A stretch of 47,726 nt of DNA from Methylobacterium sp. WL119 (GCF_008039875.1 NZ_VRUU01000032.1:1-47726); one strand, 5' to 3'; counted from the first letter of the stretch, positions 8,483-18,062 are shown. Numbers and translations are program-made. The notes: generated from the sequence alone by a model not told the origin.

Positions 8483-9124
8483 TCACTCCATCACCGCCGC
8501 CTTCATGATCACCACCATCGTCGCGCGGCCCGGCACGTCGCCGGTGCAGCGGACGACGTGCTGGCGGTCGCAGCGGTAGCGCAGGGTCTCGCCGGCCCGC
8601 GCGCGCTGAACGACGCCGCCGATATCGACCTCGAAGCAGCCCTCCGAGACCGAGAGCGATTCGACCGAGCCGCGCTGGTGCGGATCGGAATCGAGCACCC
8701 CGCCCGGGTCGGCCGAGACCTCGTACCATTGCAGCCACTCAATGGTCTTGACCCAGCCGATGATCGCCAGCCGCACCTTGCCGTCCTCGGAGACGAGGAT
8801 CGGCGTGTCGGCGCGCGAGGACTTCTCGATGAAGGGCTCCTCGTCGTTGGCCGCCAGCACCCGCTCGATCGAGACGTCGAGCGCCTGCGACAGGCGCCAG
8901 ATCGTCGCCAGCGTCGGGTTGGTCTCGTTGCGCTCGATCTGGCTGATGATCGACTTGGCGACGCCGGATTGCTCGGCGAGCTCCGACAGCGAGAGGTTGT
9001 AGGCCTTGCGCAGGCGCTGGATCGTCTTGCCGAGCTGTCCCGACAGCACGGCCGCCCCGCTCAGCATGTCCCGGCCCCGACCCGGCCGTTCCGCCTGTTC
9101 CTGCATTGCCGCAGCCATCCGCAT
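8483..9124 (-). CDS. XRE-family transcriptional regulator with C-terminal cupin domain
   Basis: A 213-residue regulator. Residues about 30-88 form an HTH_3/XRE domain (LGKTIQRLRKAYNLSLSELA, then KSIISQIERNETNPTLATIW). Residues about 105-210 form a cupin sensor domain (WYEVSADPGGVLDSDPHQRG, SVSEGCFEVDIGG, LRYRCDRQHVVRC). This architecture is common in regulators of amine, amino-acid or osmolyte metabolism, and the ligand cannot be deduced. The start is the ATG at 9124, with alternatives at 9118 and 9106. A 7-bp inverted repeat 10 bp upstream of the start is a likely autoregulatory operator. It stands apart from its neighbours functionally, so its targets are probably elsewhere. Confidence 0.88.
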   Translation of the reverse strand: MRMAAAMQEQAERPGRGRDMLSGAAVLSGQLGKTIQRLRKAYNLSLSELAEQSGVAKSIISQIERNETNPTLATIWRLSQALDVSIERVLAANDEEPFIEKSSRADTPILVSEDGKVRLAIIGWVKTIEWLQWYEVSADPGGVLDSDPHQRGSVESLSVSEGCFEVDIGGVVQRARAGETLRYRCDRQHVVRCTGDVPGRATMVVIMKAAVME

Positions 9125-9134
9125 TCCGCCATCG

Positions 9135-9153
9135 CGTTCCGTTTATCGGAACG
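9135..9153. promoter_or_regulatory. Palindromic operator candidate upstream of the XRE-cupin gene
   Basis: CGTTCCGTTTATCGGAACG is a perfect inverted repeat with 7-bp arms around TTTAT. It begins 10 bp upstream of the regulator's start codon. The position, symmetry and AT-rich centre fit an autorepression site for the XRE protein. No experimental site is known to me for this exact regulator. Confidence 0.55.
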
Positions 9154-9232
9154 AACGTGCGCTACTACAAACGCAATCCCCCCGCGGATGCAAGGCGACC
9201 GGCGCGGATGCGGCAGCGTGCTGGTTCGGCGT

Positions 9233-10045
9233 TCAGGCCCAGATCGCGAAGAAGTGGTGGACCGGCCCATGCCCCTCGCCGATCGCGAGGTCGTCGGCGG
9301 CGGCGATCGCGGCGGCGACGTAGGCCTTGGCGGCGCGGACCGCCGCCTCGAGGCCAAGGCCCTTCGCGAGGCCGGCGGCGACGGCGGCCGACAAGGTGCA
9401 GCCGGTGCCGTGGGTGTTGCGCGTCGGGTGGCGTGCGCCCGAGAAGCGCCGCACCAGCCCCTCCGAGGTCAGCAGATGATCGACGCTCTCGTCGCCCGCG
9501 GCATGGCCGCCCTTGATCAGCACGCCGTGGGCGCCCGCGGCGACGAGGCGCCTGGCCTGCGCGGCCGCGCCGTTCTCGTCGGCGGCCGGTGCCTCGTCGA
9601 GAAGGCTCGCCGCCTCGGGCAGGTTCGGGGTGATCAGGTCGGCGAGCGGCATCAGGCGGCTGCGGAGCAGCATCACCGCGTCGTCCGAAATCAACCGGTC
9701 GCCGCTGGTGGCGACCATCACCGGATCGAGCACCACCGGGATGCGCCGCGGGATGGCGTGGCGCTCGAGCGCCGCGGCCACGGCCTCGATCACCGCCGGC
9801 TGCGACAGCATCCCGATCTTCACCGCCGTCACGGCGAGGTCGGAGAAGACGCTGTCGATCTGCGCGGCGACGAAGTCGGCGGGCACGTCGTGGATGCCCT
9901 GGACGCCGCGCGTGTTCTGCGCGGTCAGCGCCGTGATCGCGCTGGCGCCGTAGACGCCGAGCGCCGAGAAGGTCTTGAGATCGGCCTGGATCCCGGCGCC
10001 GCCGCCCGAATCCGATCCTGCGATGGCCAGCGCGATCGGCGTCAT
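9233..10045 (-). CDS. thiD: Hydroxymethylpyrimidine/phosphomethylpyrimidine kinase
   Basis: A 270-residue kinase that phosphorylates HMP and HMP-phosphate in the pyrimidine branch of thiamin synthesis. It begins with the ThiD signature [20 protein letters not shown] and contains the conserved [27 protein letters not shown] and [15 protein letters not shown] (anion hole and catalytic Asp/Cys region) segments. Full length for the family. Its ATG overlaps the thiE stop in an ATGA, so the two are translationally coupled. No thiC is in the window. No TPP riboswitch is visible upstream of thiE. Confidence 0.95.
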   Translation of the reverse strand: MTPIALAIAGSDSGGGAGIQADLKTFSALGVYGASAITALTAQNTRGVQGIHDVPADFVAAQIDSVFSDLAVTAVKIGMLSQPAVIEAVAAALERHAIPRRIPVVLDPVMVATSGDRLISDDAVMLLRSRLMPLADLITPNLPEAASLLDEAPAADENGAAAQARRLVAAGAHGVLIKGGHAAGDESVDHLLTSEGLVRRFSGARHPTRNTHGTGCTLSAAVAAGLAKGLGLEAAVRAAKAYVAAAIAAADDLAIGEGHGPVHHFFAIWA

Positions 10046-10767
10046 CGGGCGGCTCCCCGTTCGACCAGCGCCGCGTCGACCCGCGCCCGCAGGTCGCGCG
10101 CCCGGCCCTCGACCGCCTCCGCCCCGAACAGGGCCGAGATCACCGCGATCCCGTCGGCGCCGGCGGCGATCACCGCGGCGGCGTTGCTCGCGTCGATGCC
10201 GGCGATCGCGCCGACCGGCACCGCGGTGCCGCGGGCGAGCCTGGCGCGGAACGCGATCCGCGCGAATCCGTCGAGGCCGACCGGCGGATCCGGGTTGTCC
10301 TTGCTGGTCGTGGCGAAGACGCCGCCGATGCAGGCGTAATCCACCGGCAGCCGATAGAGCTCGTCGGCCTGCGCGCCGGTCTTCAGCGTCAACCCGACGA
10401 TCGCCCGGTCGCCGAGCAGCCGGCGGGCATCGGCCGGGTGCAGATCCGACTGGCCGAGATGCACGCCCTCGCAACCCGCGGCCAGCGCGAGGTCAACCCG
10501 GTCGTTGACCAGCAGCGGCGCGCGGCCGGCGAGGGCCGCATGGATCGCGCGGATGCGGGCGAGCGCGGCTCGGGCGTCGGCGATGTCCTTCTCGCGATAC
10601 TGGAACAGGGTGCAGCCCCCGGCGACCGCCGCCGCCGCCATGTCGGCGAGGCGAGGCCCGTCGTCGCCGCAGACGCCGACGTCGAGGAGACCGTAGAGGC
10701 GCAGGTCGACCGTCGGACCGGACGCGCGGCCGGTCGTCGCGTTTCCGAGGCTGCCGCCCGCCTGCAT
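10042..10767 (-). CDS. thiE: Thiamine phosphate synthase
   Basis: A 241-residue TIM-barrel enzyme joining HMP-pyrophosphate and thiazole phosphate to make thiamin phosphate. Visible signatures are FQYREKD (pyrophosphate-binding Q-R-K), [21 protein letters not shown], and [17 protein letters not shown], with a final GIAVISALF stretch. The ATG at 10767 is preceded by GAGGAGG at good spacing on the minus strand, so I prefer it to the longer open frame reaching 10863. It is the first gene of thiE-thiD, divergent from nadQ across about 225 bp that must hold both promoters. Confidence 0.94.
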   Translation of the reverse strand: MQAGGSLGNATTGRASGPTVDLRLYGLLDVGVCGDDGPRLADMAAAAVAGGCTLFQYREKDIADARAALARIRAIHAALAGRAPLLVNDRVDLALAAGCEGVHLGQSDLHPADARRLLGDRAIVGLTLKTGAQADELYRLPVDYACIGGVFATTSKDNPDPPVGLDGFARIAFRARLARGTAVPVGAIAGIDASNAAAVIAAGADGIAVISALFGAEAVEGRARDLRARVDAALVERGAAR

Positions 10768-10993
10768 CGCCCGCCTCCTCACGACCGGCTGTCGTCCCGG
10801 CGCGTTCGGCCCTGTCTGGCCACCGCAGAGCCGCTTAGCAAGCGCTTTCGGCCTCAGAGGCAAGAGGGCGCCATCCCCGCCGGAATGTCGGCGCCGCGTT
10901 GACGGATTGCGGCCGTTTGCGGCTTAAGCAACGACAGGTCGATGCGCGGCCGCTCCATCGACGACCGCTCGGCCTCGGGCGGCGGGTCATGCG

Positions 10994-11998
10994 ATGGACA
11001 GGGCGACGGGAAAGACGATGTCGGCGGACTTGCGCGCGGCCGGGACGGTGCCCAGCCCCTCCTCCGTGGGGCTCGCCGCGGCGATCATCGCCGCCACCGA
11101 GGGCGAGCCGCGGGCGCTGACCGTCCAGGTGGCCGACCAGGCCGCGGGACGCGGCGACGGGCTGCCGGCCGGGCCGCTCGTGTCGGAGCATGCCACCCTG
11201 GAGCGCGGCCTGCGCGCCTGGGTCGAGCGCCAGACCCACCAGCGCCTGGGCTACGTCGAGCAGCTCTACACCTTCGGCGACCGCGACCGGCAGGCCGACG
11301 CCAGGGCAGGCGTCCACACCCTGTCGGTGGCCTACCTCGCCCTCGTGCGCGAGGAGCGCCCGGCGGGCCTGGCCGAGGCGGCCTGGCGCAACTGGTACCG
11401 CTACCTGCCCTACGAGGATTTCCGGAAGGGCCGGCCGCCCGAGCTCGACGCGATCGAGGCCGAGCTGCTGGCCTGGGCCGGCGCGCCGACCGATGCCAAG
11501 CTCCGGCGCTCGCGCGCGGACCGCCTCGGCATCACCTTCGGCCTCAACGGCGCGACCTGGAACGAGGAGCGCGTGCTGGAACGCTACGAGCTGCTGTTCG
11601 AGGCGGGGCTGATCCCGGAAGCCGCCGGCAATGCCGGGCCCGCGCGCCCCGGCGACCCGACGGGAGTGCCGATGGCGTTCGACCATCGCCGGGTGCTCGC
11701 CACCGCGATCGGACGCCTGCGCGGCAAGATCAAGTATCGCCCGGTGGTGTTCGAGCTGATGCCGCCGCACTTCACGCTGCTCCAGCTTCAGCGCACCGTC
11801 GAGGCCCTGTCGGGAACGCAGCTCCACAAGCAGAACTTCCGCCGGCTGGTGGCGCAGCAGGGGCTGGTGGAGGAGACCGAGGGCGTCACCAGCGGCACCG
11901 CCGGGCGGCCGGCGCGCCTGGTCCGCTTCCGCCGTGAGGTCCTGCTTGAGCGCCCCGCCCCCGGCCTGCGCCTGACGCCGTCGCGCCGGTCGCAGTGA
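10994..11998 (+). CDS. nadQ: NadQ, Nudix-related transcriptional regulator of NAD synthesis
   Basis: A 334-residue regulator with two domains. Residues about 20-175 are Nudix-like, but the Nudix box is degraded: the segment around ERGLRAWVERQTHQRLG keeps the loop-helix spacing while lacking the paired glutamates that bind metal, so it should sense a ligand rather than hydrolyse one. Residues about 225-315 are a winged helix (PVVFELMPPHFTLLQLQRTV, HKQNFRRLV). This is the pattern of the alphaproteobacterial NAD regulator NadQ, a repressor of nadABC. That operon lies 14 kb downstream with two matching palindromes. I use the ATG at 10994; the ATG at 11018 has a better upstream GGGAA and may be the true start. 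I see no copy of the palindrome before nadQ itself. Confidence 0.85.
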   Translation: MDRATGKTMSADLRAAGTVPSPSSVGLAAAIIAATEGEPRALTVQVADQAAGRGDGLPAGPLVSEHATLERGLRAWVERQTHQRLGYVEQLYTFGDRDRQADARAGVHTLSVAYLALVREERPAGLAEAAWRNWYRYLPYEDFRKGRPPELDAIEAELLAWAGAPTDAKLRRSRADRLGITFGLNGATWNEERVLERYELLFEAGLIPEAAGNAGPARPGDPTGVPMAFDHRRVLATAIGRLRGKIKYRPVVFELMPPHFTLLQLQRTVEALSGTQLHKQNFRRLVAQQGLVEETEGVTSGTAGRPARLVRFRREVLLERPAPGLRLTPSRRSQ

Positions 11999-12192
11999 TG
12001 CGAGCCGGCAAAGTCATCCTCGAGACGCCTTGTTCCGGGCCGAGGTATTTAGCCAGCACATGATAATACTTGTTGCTTTTCAGCAACCCCACGTACTTCT
12101 CAATATTATGACTGGATTATGACGAAGACTCCGACGTAGACTTCGCTAGTCCTGCTCTCCGAACGCCGAAGATCGGCACGAGGGGACGAATC

Positions 12193-15100
12193 ATGGACTT
12201 CAAGCAGGGTGTCTCGATCGCCGCGGTGGTCGTTGCGGCCTATGGGCCGGCAGCCGTCCAGGCGCAGACCGCGAACACGACGCCGGCCAACGTCAACGTG
12301 CTGAACCTGCTCGCGCCGTTCCTCTCGCTGAACGGAACGGCGATCGGGCAGCAGACGCTGCAGCTCAACCTCTCGCAGGCCATCGCCCAGAACCAGGGCG
12401 CCTCGGTCGCCGACCAGCAGCGGGCGATCAGCGACAAGGCGCTGCCCGGAAGCGCCGCCTTCGCGACGACGATCACCCTCCTCGACGGGACGCGGGTCAA
12501 TCTCGGGCCGGGCGACAATCTCGCGGGCGGGCTGCCGCTGCAGGCGGCGCAGAGCCCGGGCGGCCTCAACCCCTACCAGCCCGTGGGCGGGCTCGGGCCG
12601 CAGCTCGGCGCGATCTACCAGACCGGCATCCGGGCGAGCACCGCGACGAGCGGGCCGCTCACCAACACCTTCAACCTCCTGAATCAGGCCTACACGGTGC
12701 TCAGCGCCAACCTCGGCGTGGCGAAGAGCTACTTCGCGAACGGGGCAGCGAACAACCCAAGCACCGCGCCCTCCGGCAACGCGCCGCCGATCCCGGCGGT
12801 GGCGCCGGCCGGCTACACCCTGCCCACCGGTCCCTACACGATCCCCGCCGGCTCGCCCGCCGGGGCGGCCGGGACGACCGGCACGCTGCCCAACCGCTTC
12901 GACAGCGTCCTCGACCTCGCCTACGGCGTCCGCAACACGCAAGCGGGCCAGGACGTCTACGGCTCCTCGCGGCCGATCCAGGTCGCCGCGAGCCGCTACA
13001 ACGTGTTCGACCCGACGGCGCTGAGCGGCATCGCCACCAACCCGTCCTTCCCGAGCGGGCACACCCAGTACGCCTATACCGACGGCTACCTACTCGCGAT
13101 GCTGGTGCCGCAGCAGTACCAGAACATGCTGCTGCGCGCCTCGGACTACGCCAACGACCGCATCGTGCTCGGCGTGCATTATCCGCTCGACATCATCGCC
13201 TCGCGCGCCTTCTCGGCCTACGACCTCGCCCAGACCTTCACCAACCCGGCCTACATCAACAACGCCGCGACGACGGGCACGGCGATCAACATGCCGGGCC
13301 TGTTCACCCGGGCCGCGGCGGAGCTGCAGGCCTACGAGGCGGCGCAGTGCGGGAACACGGTCGCGGCCTGCGCGGCGAGTGCCGCCAACACCGCGAGCAA
13401 CCCGTACGTGCCCTCCGCCGCCAACCAGGCGCTGTACCAGTCCCGCCTGACCTACGGCCTGCCGACCCTGACCTTCGCCCAGGCGCCGCGCGAGGCGGCG
13501 CCCGTCAACGGCCCCGACGCCTCGATCCTGCTGGCGCCGCTCTACGGCGGCAGCACGACCGCCGCCAGGACGATCGCGCCGAACGGCGGCCTCTACGGCA
13601 ACCTGCAGACCGGCACGATCAACCAGATCCTCGTCAACACCGAGACCAACGCGCTCGCCGCCTTCTACGGCACGGCGCTGAGCTACTGGAGCCGTCTCGA
13701 CCTGTACTCGGCCGCAAGCTACTTCGGGAACGTCGCCGGCACCCTGCGGATGGATGCCGCCGACGCGCTGGCGACGAACGTCGCGGTCGGCAACGGCGGC
13801 GCGCTCTACGCCAACGGCACGATCGCCGGCCTCGTCACGGTCAACGACGGCGGCCTGCTCGGCGGCACCGGCACGGTCGGCGGCATCAGCGCGCTTTCGG
13901 GCGGCACGGTGGCGCCGGGCAACTCCATCGGCACGCTCACCGTCGCGGGCAACGCCGCGTTCGCGGCCGGCTCGGTGTTTCAGGTCGAGGCCAACGCCGC
14001 CGGCCAGTCCGACCGGCTCGCGGTCGCCGGCACGGCGACGCTCGCCGGCGGCACCGTGCAGGTGCTCGCGGCGCCCGGCACCTACGATCCGCGCACGCAG
14101 TACGCGATCCTCACCGCCGGCGGCGGCGTGGCCGGGCAGTTCGCGGGCGTGACCGCGAACTTCGCCTTCCTCTCCCCGACGCTGCGCTACCAGGCCAACG
14201 AGGTCGACCTCACGCTGACCCGCAACGACATCGCGTTCGCGACGATCGCGCAGACCCGCAACCAGGGCGCGGTCGCCAACGCGATCCAGGCCGGGGGCCC
14301 CGGCACCGGCGCCTACGACCGCACCATCGGGCTGACGACGCCCGAGGCGGTCGGAGCCTTCCGTGCGCTGACCGGGGACATCCATGCCAGCGCGATCTCG
14401 GCCGAGTTCGAGACCGCGTTCTTCGTCCGCGAGGCGATCCTGGACCGGATGCGCTGGGGCGCCACCCCCGGCTTCGCGGAGGGCGCCGATTACGGACGCC
14501 TGCCGGCCGCCTACGCCGCCGACCTGCCCGGTCGCCGCGCCGCGCCGGTGCCGGTGGCCGTCCGCACCCTCGACCCGCGGGTGTTCGGGCTCTGGGGACA
14601 GGGCTTCGGCAGCTTCGGGCAGGCCCGCAGCGACGGCAACGCGGCGAGCCTGTCGCGCCAGACCTCGGGCTTCGTGCTCGGCGCCGATGTCCGCGTCGAG
14701 AGCGGCTTCCGCCTCGGCGTGGCCGGCGGCTACACCGCGACCAGCCTCGACACGGCCGGGCGCCTGCAATCGGGCTCGATCGAGAGCGGCTTCGGCGGCC
14801 TCTACGGCGGCTACGAGCGCGGGCCGGTCTCGCTGCGGCTGGGCGCCGTCTACGCCGACAACGCGGCGCGCCTGACCCGGACGGTGGCGTTCGCCGGCTT
14901 CGCCGACACGCCGAGCGCCCGCACCGGCGGCTCGACGATCCAGGGTTTCGGCGAGATCGGCTACAAGCTCTTCCTGGGCGGCGCCGCGCCGCCCGTCGGC
15001 GAGGACGCCGCCCCGGTCCCGGTGGCGCTCTCCTACATCGAGCCCTTCGTCGGCGGCGCCGTCGTCGCGATCGGCCGCGACCGCTTCACCGAGACCGGCG

Positions 15101-15456
15101 GGATCGCCGCGCTGACCGGGTTCGCCCGCGACTACGACCTCGGGGCGGCCACCGCCGGCGTACGGGCGCAGACGAGCTTCGATCTCGGCCTCGGCGCGCC
15201 GGTCTCGGCCCACGGCCTGCTCGGCTACCGCCGGGCCTTCGGCGACGTGGTGCCGACGGCGCTGCTGGCCTTCGGCGCCACCGGCCCGGCCTTCCTCACC
15301 GCGGGCATCCCGATCGACCGCGACGCCCTCGTGGCGGAGGCCGGCCTCGACCTGCGGGTCTCGGCCGCCGCCACCCTGGGCATCGCCTACACCGGGCAGG
15401 TCGGTGCCCGCGCCGAGGACCACGCCGTCAAGGGAAACTTCACCTACCGGTTCTGA
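12193..15456 (+). CDS. Autotransporter with PAP2-type acid phosphatase passenger
   Basis: A 1,087-residue secreted outer-membrane protein. A signal peptide ends near AVQA-Q (residue 24), and the ATG at 12193 follows GAGGGGA. The passenger has PAP2/vanadium-haloperoxidase motifs: PSGH at 287-290, and R323 plus GVHYPLD at 327-333, which supplies the catalytic His and Asp. The usual Ser before the Arg is Asp. A RP pair sits upstream at about residue 257. Residues about 520-680 are Gly/Thr-rich beta-helix repeats (GGTGTVGGISALSGGTVAPG). From about residue 796 comes a beta-barrel domain ending in Phe, the BAM insertion signal. In the family the phosphatase would be displayed on the cell surface to release phosphate from organic esters. 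A strong terminator follows. Confidence 0.88.
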   Translation: MDFKQGVSIAAVVVAAYGPAAVQAQTANTTPANVNVLNLLAPFLSLNGTAIGQQTLQLNLSQAIAQNQGASVADQQRAISDKALPGSAAFATTITLLDGTRVNLGPGDNLAGGLPLQAAQSPGGLNPYQPVGGLGPQLGAIYQTGIRASTATSGPLTNTFNLLNQAYTVLSANLGVAKSYFANGAANNPSTAPSGNAPPIPAVAPAGYTLPTGPYTIPAGSPAGAAGTTGTLPNRFDSVLDLAYGVRNTQAGQDVYGSSRPIQVAASRYNVFDPTALSGIATNPSFPSGHTQYAYTDGYLLAMLVPQQYQNMLLRASDYANDRIVLGVHYPLDIIASRAFSAYDLAQTFTNPAYINNAATTGTAINMPGLFTRAAAELQAYEAAQCGNTVAACAASAANTASNPYVPSAANQALYQSRLTYGLPTLTFAQAPREAAPVNGPDASILLAPLYGGSTTAARTIAPNGGLYGNLQTGTINQILVNTETNALAAFYGTALSYWSRLDLYSAASYFGNVAGTLRMDAADALATNVAVGNGGALYANGTIAGLVTVNDGGLLGGTGTVGGISALSGGTVAPGNSIGTLTVAGNAAFAAGSVFQVEANAAGQSDRLAVAGTATLAGGTVQVLAAPGTYDPRTQYAILTAGGGVAGQFAGVTANFAFLSPTLRYQANEVDLTLTRNDIAFATIAQTRNQGAVANAIQAGGPGTGAYDRTIGLTTPEAVGAFRALTGDIHASAISAEFETAFFVREAILDRMRWGATPGFAEGADYGRLPAAYAADLPGRRAAPVPVAVRTLDPRVFGLWGQGFGSFGQARSDGNAASLSRQTSGFVLGADVRVESGFRLGVAGGYTATSLDTAGRLQSGSIESGFGGLYGGYERGPVSLRLGAVYADNAARLTRTVAFAGFADTPSARTGGSTIQGFGEIGYKLFLGGAAPPVGEDAAPVPVALSYIEPFVGGAVVAIGRDRFTETGGIAALTGFARDYDLGAATAGVRAQTSFDLGLGAPVSAHGLLGYRRAFGDVVPTALLAFGATGPAFLTAGIPIDRDALVAEAGLDLRVSAAATLGIAYTGQVGARAEDHAVKGNFTYRF

Positions 15457-15492
15457 GCTGTTTCGGACCCATCACGATCGGGCCAAATTCCC

Positions 15493-15523
15493 ACCGCCGC
15501 GACCCTCGGGTCGCGGCGGTTTT
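15493..15523 (+). terminator. Intrinsic terminator of the autotransporter gene
   Basis: A 13-bp GC-rich inverted repeat (ACCGCCGCGACCC at 15493-15505 with its complement at 15508-15520) is followed by TTTTG. It starts 37 bp after the stop codon. The two-base centre means that the real loop opens a pair or two of the stem. Confidence 0.85.
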
Positions 15524-15595
15524 GCGTCGCACGCAATGTCCCTGCGCGCCGATCCAACCCCTCATCTCGATCCTGATCGCTTCCGAGAACCGGTA

Positions 15596-15675
15596 GCCTC
15601 GAAGGAGCCCGCCGGCCGGGCGCGCGATCGCAGGAGGGCTCCTTCGAGGCTGCCGAGGCAGCACCTCAGGATGAG
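15596..15675. repeat. REP-like extragenic palindrome
   Basis: Two perfect 15-base arms (GCCTCGAAGGAGCCC at 15596-15610, complement at 15636-15650) flank a 25-base GC-rich loop. The sequence then continues into AGCACCTCAGGATGAGG. CCTTCGAGGC followed by CACCTCAGGATGA is the hallmark of the interspersed palindromes scattered between genes in Bradyrhizobium and Methylobacterium. It is the only copy I see in this window. Confidence 0.55.
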
Positions 15676-15793
15676 GGCGTTGGTTGGGATGGGGGGACGC
15701 CTACCAATTTGACTTCCGGTGCGCGCTATCCGCGGAACGCCGGCAGGCACCTCAGTGCAGTCTGCGTCGGGCCATCCTGAAACACCCGCCCCA

Positions 15794-18055
15794 TCAGCCG
15801 AATCGCGGCAGCGGCGCGATCCGGGGCACGTCGGTGCCGCCCTTGCGCTCGAGCAGGCCGGGCGGCGGAACCGGCGCCACGATCGTGCAGACGACGCCTG
15901 CGGGATCGAAGGCGAGATTGACCTCGCCGGCGAGCTCGCGGGCGAGGCTGCGCTCGATCAGCCGCGAGCCGAACCCGGTGCGCGTCGGCTTCGCCACCGG
16001 CGGGCCGCCGCTCTCGACCCATCGCAGGGTGAGGCTGACCTCGTCGTCGCGCCGGAGCGTCCAGGCGATGTCGATGCGGCCGCCTTCGCGCGAGAGCGCA
16101 CCGTACTTGACCGCGTTGGTGCCTAGCTCGTGCAGCGCCATGGCGATCGACAACGCGATCCGCGGCGGCAGCCGCAACGGCGGCCCGGAGACACGGAAGC
16201 GCGAGACCTCCGGGGAATCGAGCGGGCGGATCGCGTCGGCGACGACCGTGGCGATCTCTGCCCCCTCCCAGCTCTCGCGGGTGAGCACGTCGTGGACGCG
16301 GGCGAGCGCCAGGAGCCGCGCCTCGAAGGCGCCTCGGGCCGCATCGGCCTCGGCCCCGTCGAGGCTGCGCAGGGACTGGTTGGCGATCGACTGGACGGTG
16401 GCGAGCGTGTTCTTCACCCGGTGGTTCAGCTCGTGGATCAGGAGCAGCAGGTGCTCCTCGGCGGACTTCGCATCGGTGATGTCGACGTTGCAGCCGGTGT
16501 AGCCGAGGAAGGTGCCGCCGTCGTCGAGGCGCGGCACGCCCTCGCAGCGGAGCCAGCGAACCGCCCCGTCGCGGTCGATCACCCGGACCTCGGTGCGGAA
16601 GGGCTTCCGCGCGTCGAAGGCGTCGGTGAAGGTGGCCGAGAAGCCGGCGAGGTCGTCGGGATGGACGATCTTGTGCCAGCCCTCGTTGGCCAGCGCCGTC
16701 GCCGGCATTCCGAAGATGTGCTCGAAATGCATGTTGACGAAGCTGACCGTCGCGGCCTCGTCCGTCATCCAGATCAGCGCCGGCGCGGAATCGGCCATGT
16801 GGCGGAAGCGCGCCTCGCTCTCCCGCAGCGCCGAGAGCCCACGGCGGGTGTCGGCCAGCGCGCGGTCGCGCTCGCCCTCGCGGGTCTTCAACCGGAGCGA
16901 GGCGTCGGTGAGCACGTCGCCGAGGCGGCGGATCTCGTGCACCGGCGAGGCGATGCGCGGGATCGCCTCGCCGCGCGACAGGGCCGGGCCGGAGGCTGCG
17001 AGCTGGCGCAGCGGACGCGACACCCGCGACCACAGCACGACGGCGAGCGCCGACGACGTCGCCAGGACGAGAAGGCCGAACCCGCCGAAGGCCCAGACCC
17101 AGCGGCGCAGCCGCGCGTCGACGAGGGTTTGCGGGATGCTTGTGCCGACCGTCCACCCGGTGAGGCGCGAGCGCGCCTCCACCACGACGACCGGGCGGTG
17201 CTGCCGGTCCTTGCCCTGCCAGACGCCGGGCGTCTCGGTCTGGATCTGCCGCAGGCTGGCGAGGCGCGGGCGTCCGACGATCGCGCCCGGGTCGGGCAGG
17301 CGGGCGAGAACCAGCGCCTGCCGGTCGGAGATGCCGGTGGTCCAGCCCTCGACAACCTCGCGGGCGAGGATCGCCTGCAGGCGGCTCACGGGCGCGCTGA
17401 AACTGAGGATGTAGGCGACGTTCGGGCCGACCATCACCGGCACGGCGACACCGTAGGTGGCATCGCCCGGCATCGGCCCGGGAAGGTAGCCGGTCACCAT
17501 CGCCCGCTGGGTGCCCGAGGCGATCTCCTTGTCGAACGGCAGCACGGTGATCGGCAGCATGCCGCCGCGCTTGATCCCGGTGTTGACGATCTGCTGCCCG
17601 TCGGGACGGCGCAGCATGATGTCGAGGTCGATCGCCTCGCGGACGAGACGGGCCTGCGCGTCGAAGGCCTCGAACTCGCCATCCTTCAGGCGCGGCGAGG
17701 TGGCGAGGGTCTGCAGCACCGAGACCAGGCCGGCGGTGTCGCGATCGATCGACAGGGCGATGCCGCGCACGTTCTCGCGGGCATCCTGCTCGAAGCGCGC
17801 ACGCTCGACGGAGGCGTAGCGGGCGAGCAGGATCGCGGTGAAGATCAGGCCCGGCCCGATCAGCGCGATCACCAGCGCGACGAGGTAGACCTGCGTCGAG
17901 GCGCCGTTCCGCTCGAGCCGCTCGATGCGACGGCGGAGCCAGCTCGGACGCGGGCCGCGGCGGCCGCGGGCGGCGGGCAGCTCGCTCGGGCTCACCGCAG
18001 CATCCGGATCGCGGGCGGGCGCGGCGTCATCGGGGGCGGCGTAATCCTGCAGCAT
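15794..18055 (-). CDS. HWE-family sensor histidine kinase with periplasmic sensor and PAS
   Basis: A 753-residue membrane kinase. A cytoplasmic basic N-terminus leads to TM1 (about 55-80), a roughly 245-residue periplasmic double-Cache-like sensor, and TM2 (about 328-352). A HAMP-like linker follows, then a PAS domain (about 415-535, ESEARFRHMADSAPALIWMT) and the kinase core. The core starts with HELNHRVKNTLATVQ, phospho-accepting His545, and has HELGTNAVKYGALS as N-box and WVESGGPPV carrying the W-x-E that names the HWE family. This family often feeds the general stress response or light signalling in Rhizobiales. No response regulator is adjacent. Its start lies 8 bp after the stop of the SelW-like gene, so the two are probably cotranscribed. 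Confidence 0.9.
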   Translation of the reverse strand: MLQDYAAPDDAAPARDPDAAVSPSELPAARGRRGPRPSWLRRRIERLERNGASTQVYLVALVIALIGPGLIFTAILLARYASVERARFEQDARENVRGIALSIDRDTAGLVSVLQTLATSPRLKDGEFEAFDAQARLVREAIDLDIMLRRPDGQQIVNTGIKRGGMLPITVLPFDKEIASGTQRAMVTGYLPGPMPGDATYGVAVPVMVGPNVAYILSFSAPVSRLQAILAREVVEGWTTGISDRQALVLARLPDPGAIVGRPRLASLRQIQTETPGVWQGKDRQHRPVVVVEARSRLTGWTVGTSIPQTLVDARLRRWVWAFGGFGLLVLATSSALAVVLWSRVSRPLRQLAASGPALSRGEAIPRIASPVHEIRRLGDVLTDASLRLKTREGERDRALADTRRGLSALRESEARFRHMADSAPALIWMTDEAATVSFVNMHFEHIFGMPATALANEGWHKIVHPDDLAGFSATFTDAFDARKPFRTEVRVIDRDGAVRWLRCEGVPRLDDGGTFLGYTGCNVDITDAKSAEEHLLLLIHELNHRVKNTLATVQSIANQSLRSLDGAEADAARGAFEARLLALARVHDVLTRESWEGAEIATVVADAIRPLDSPEVSRFRVSGPPLRLPPRIALSIAMALHELGTNAVKYGALSREGGRIDIAWTLRRDDEVSLTLRWVESGGPPVAKPTRTGFGSRLIERSLARELAGEVNLAFDPAGVVCTIVAPVPPPGLLERKGGTDVPRIAPLPRFG

Positions 18056-18062
18056 CGCGCCA

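Larger units (their letters stand above)
15457..15793. other. Gene-free stretch between convergent genes
   Basis: These 337 bp hold the autotransporter terminator and the REP-like palindrome. From 15676 to 15793 I see no gene, RNA or clear hairpin. The stretch lies between convergent stops, so no promoters are expected. Confidence 0.6.

Noticed and set aside
10768..10993. TPP riboswitch upstream of thiE
   Set aside because: I could not find the CUGAGA and paired conserved segments of the thi element on the minus strand.
13090..15423. 777-codon open frame antisense to the autotransporter
   Set aside because: It is composed mainly of Arg, Gly, Ala and Val with no motif. The sense strand has signal peptide, catalytic motifs and barrel.
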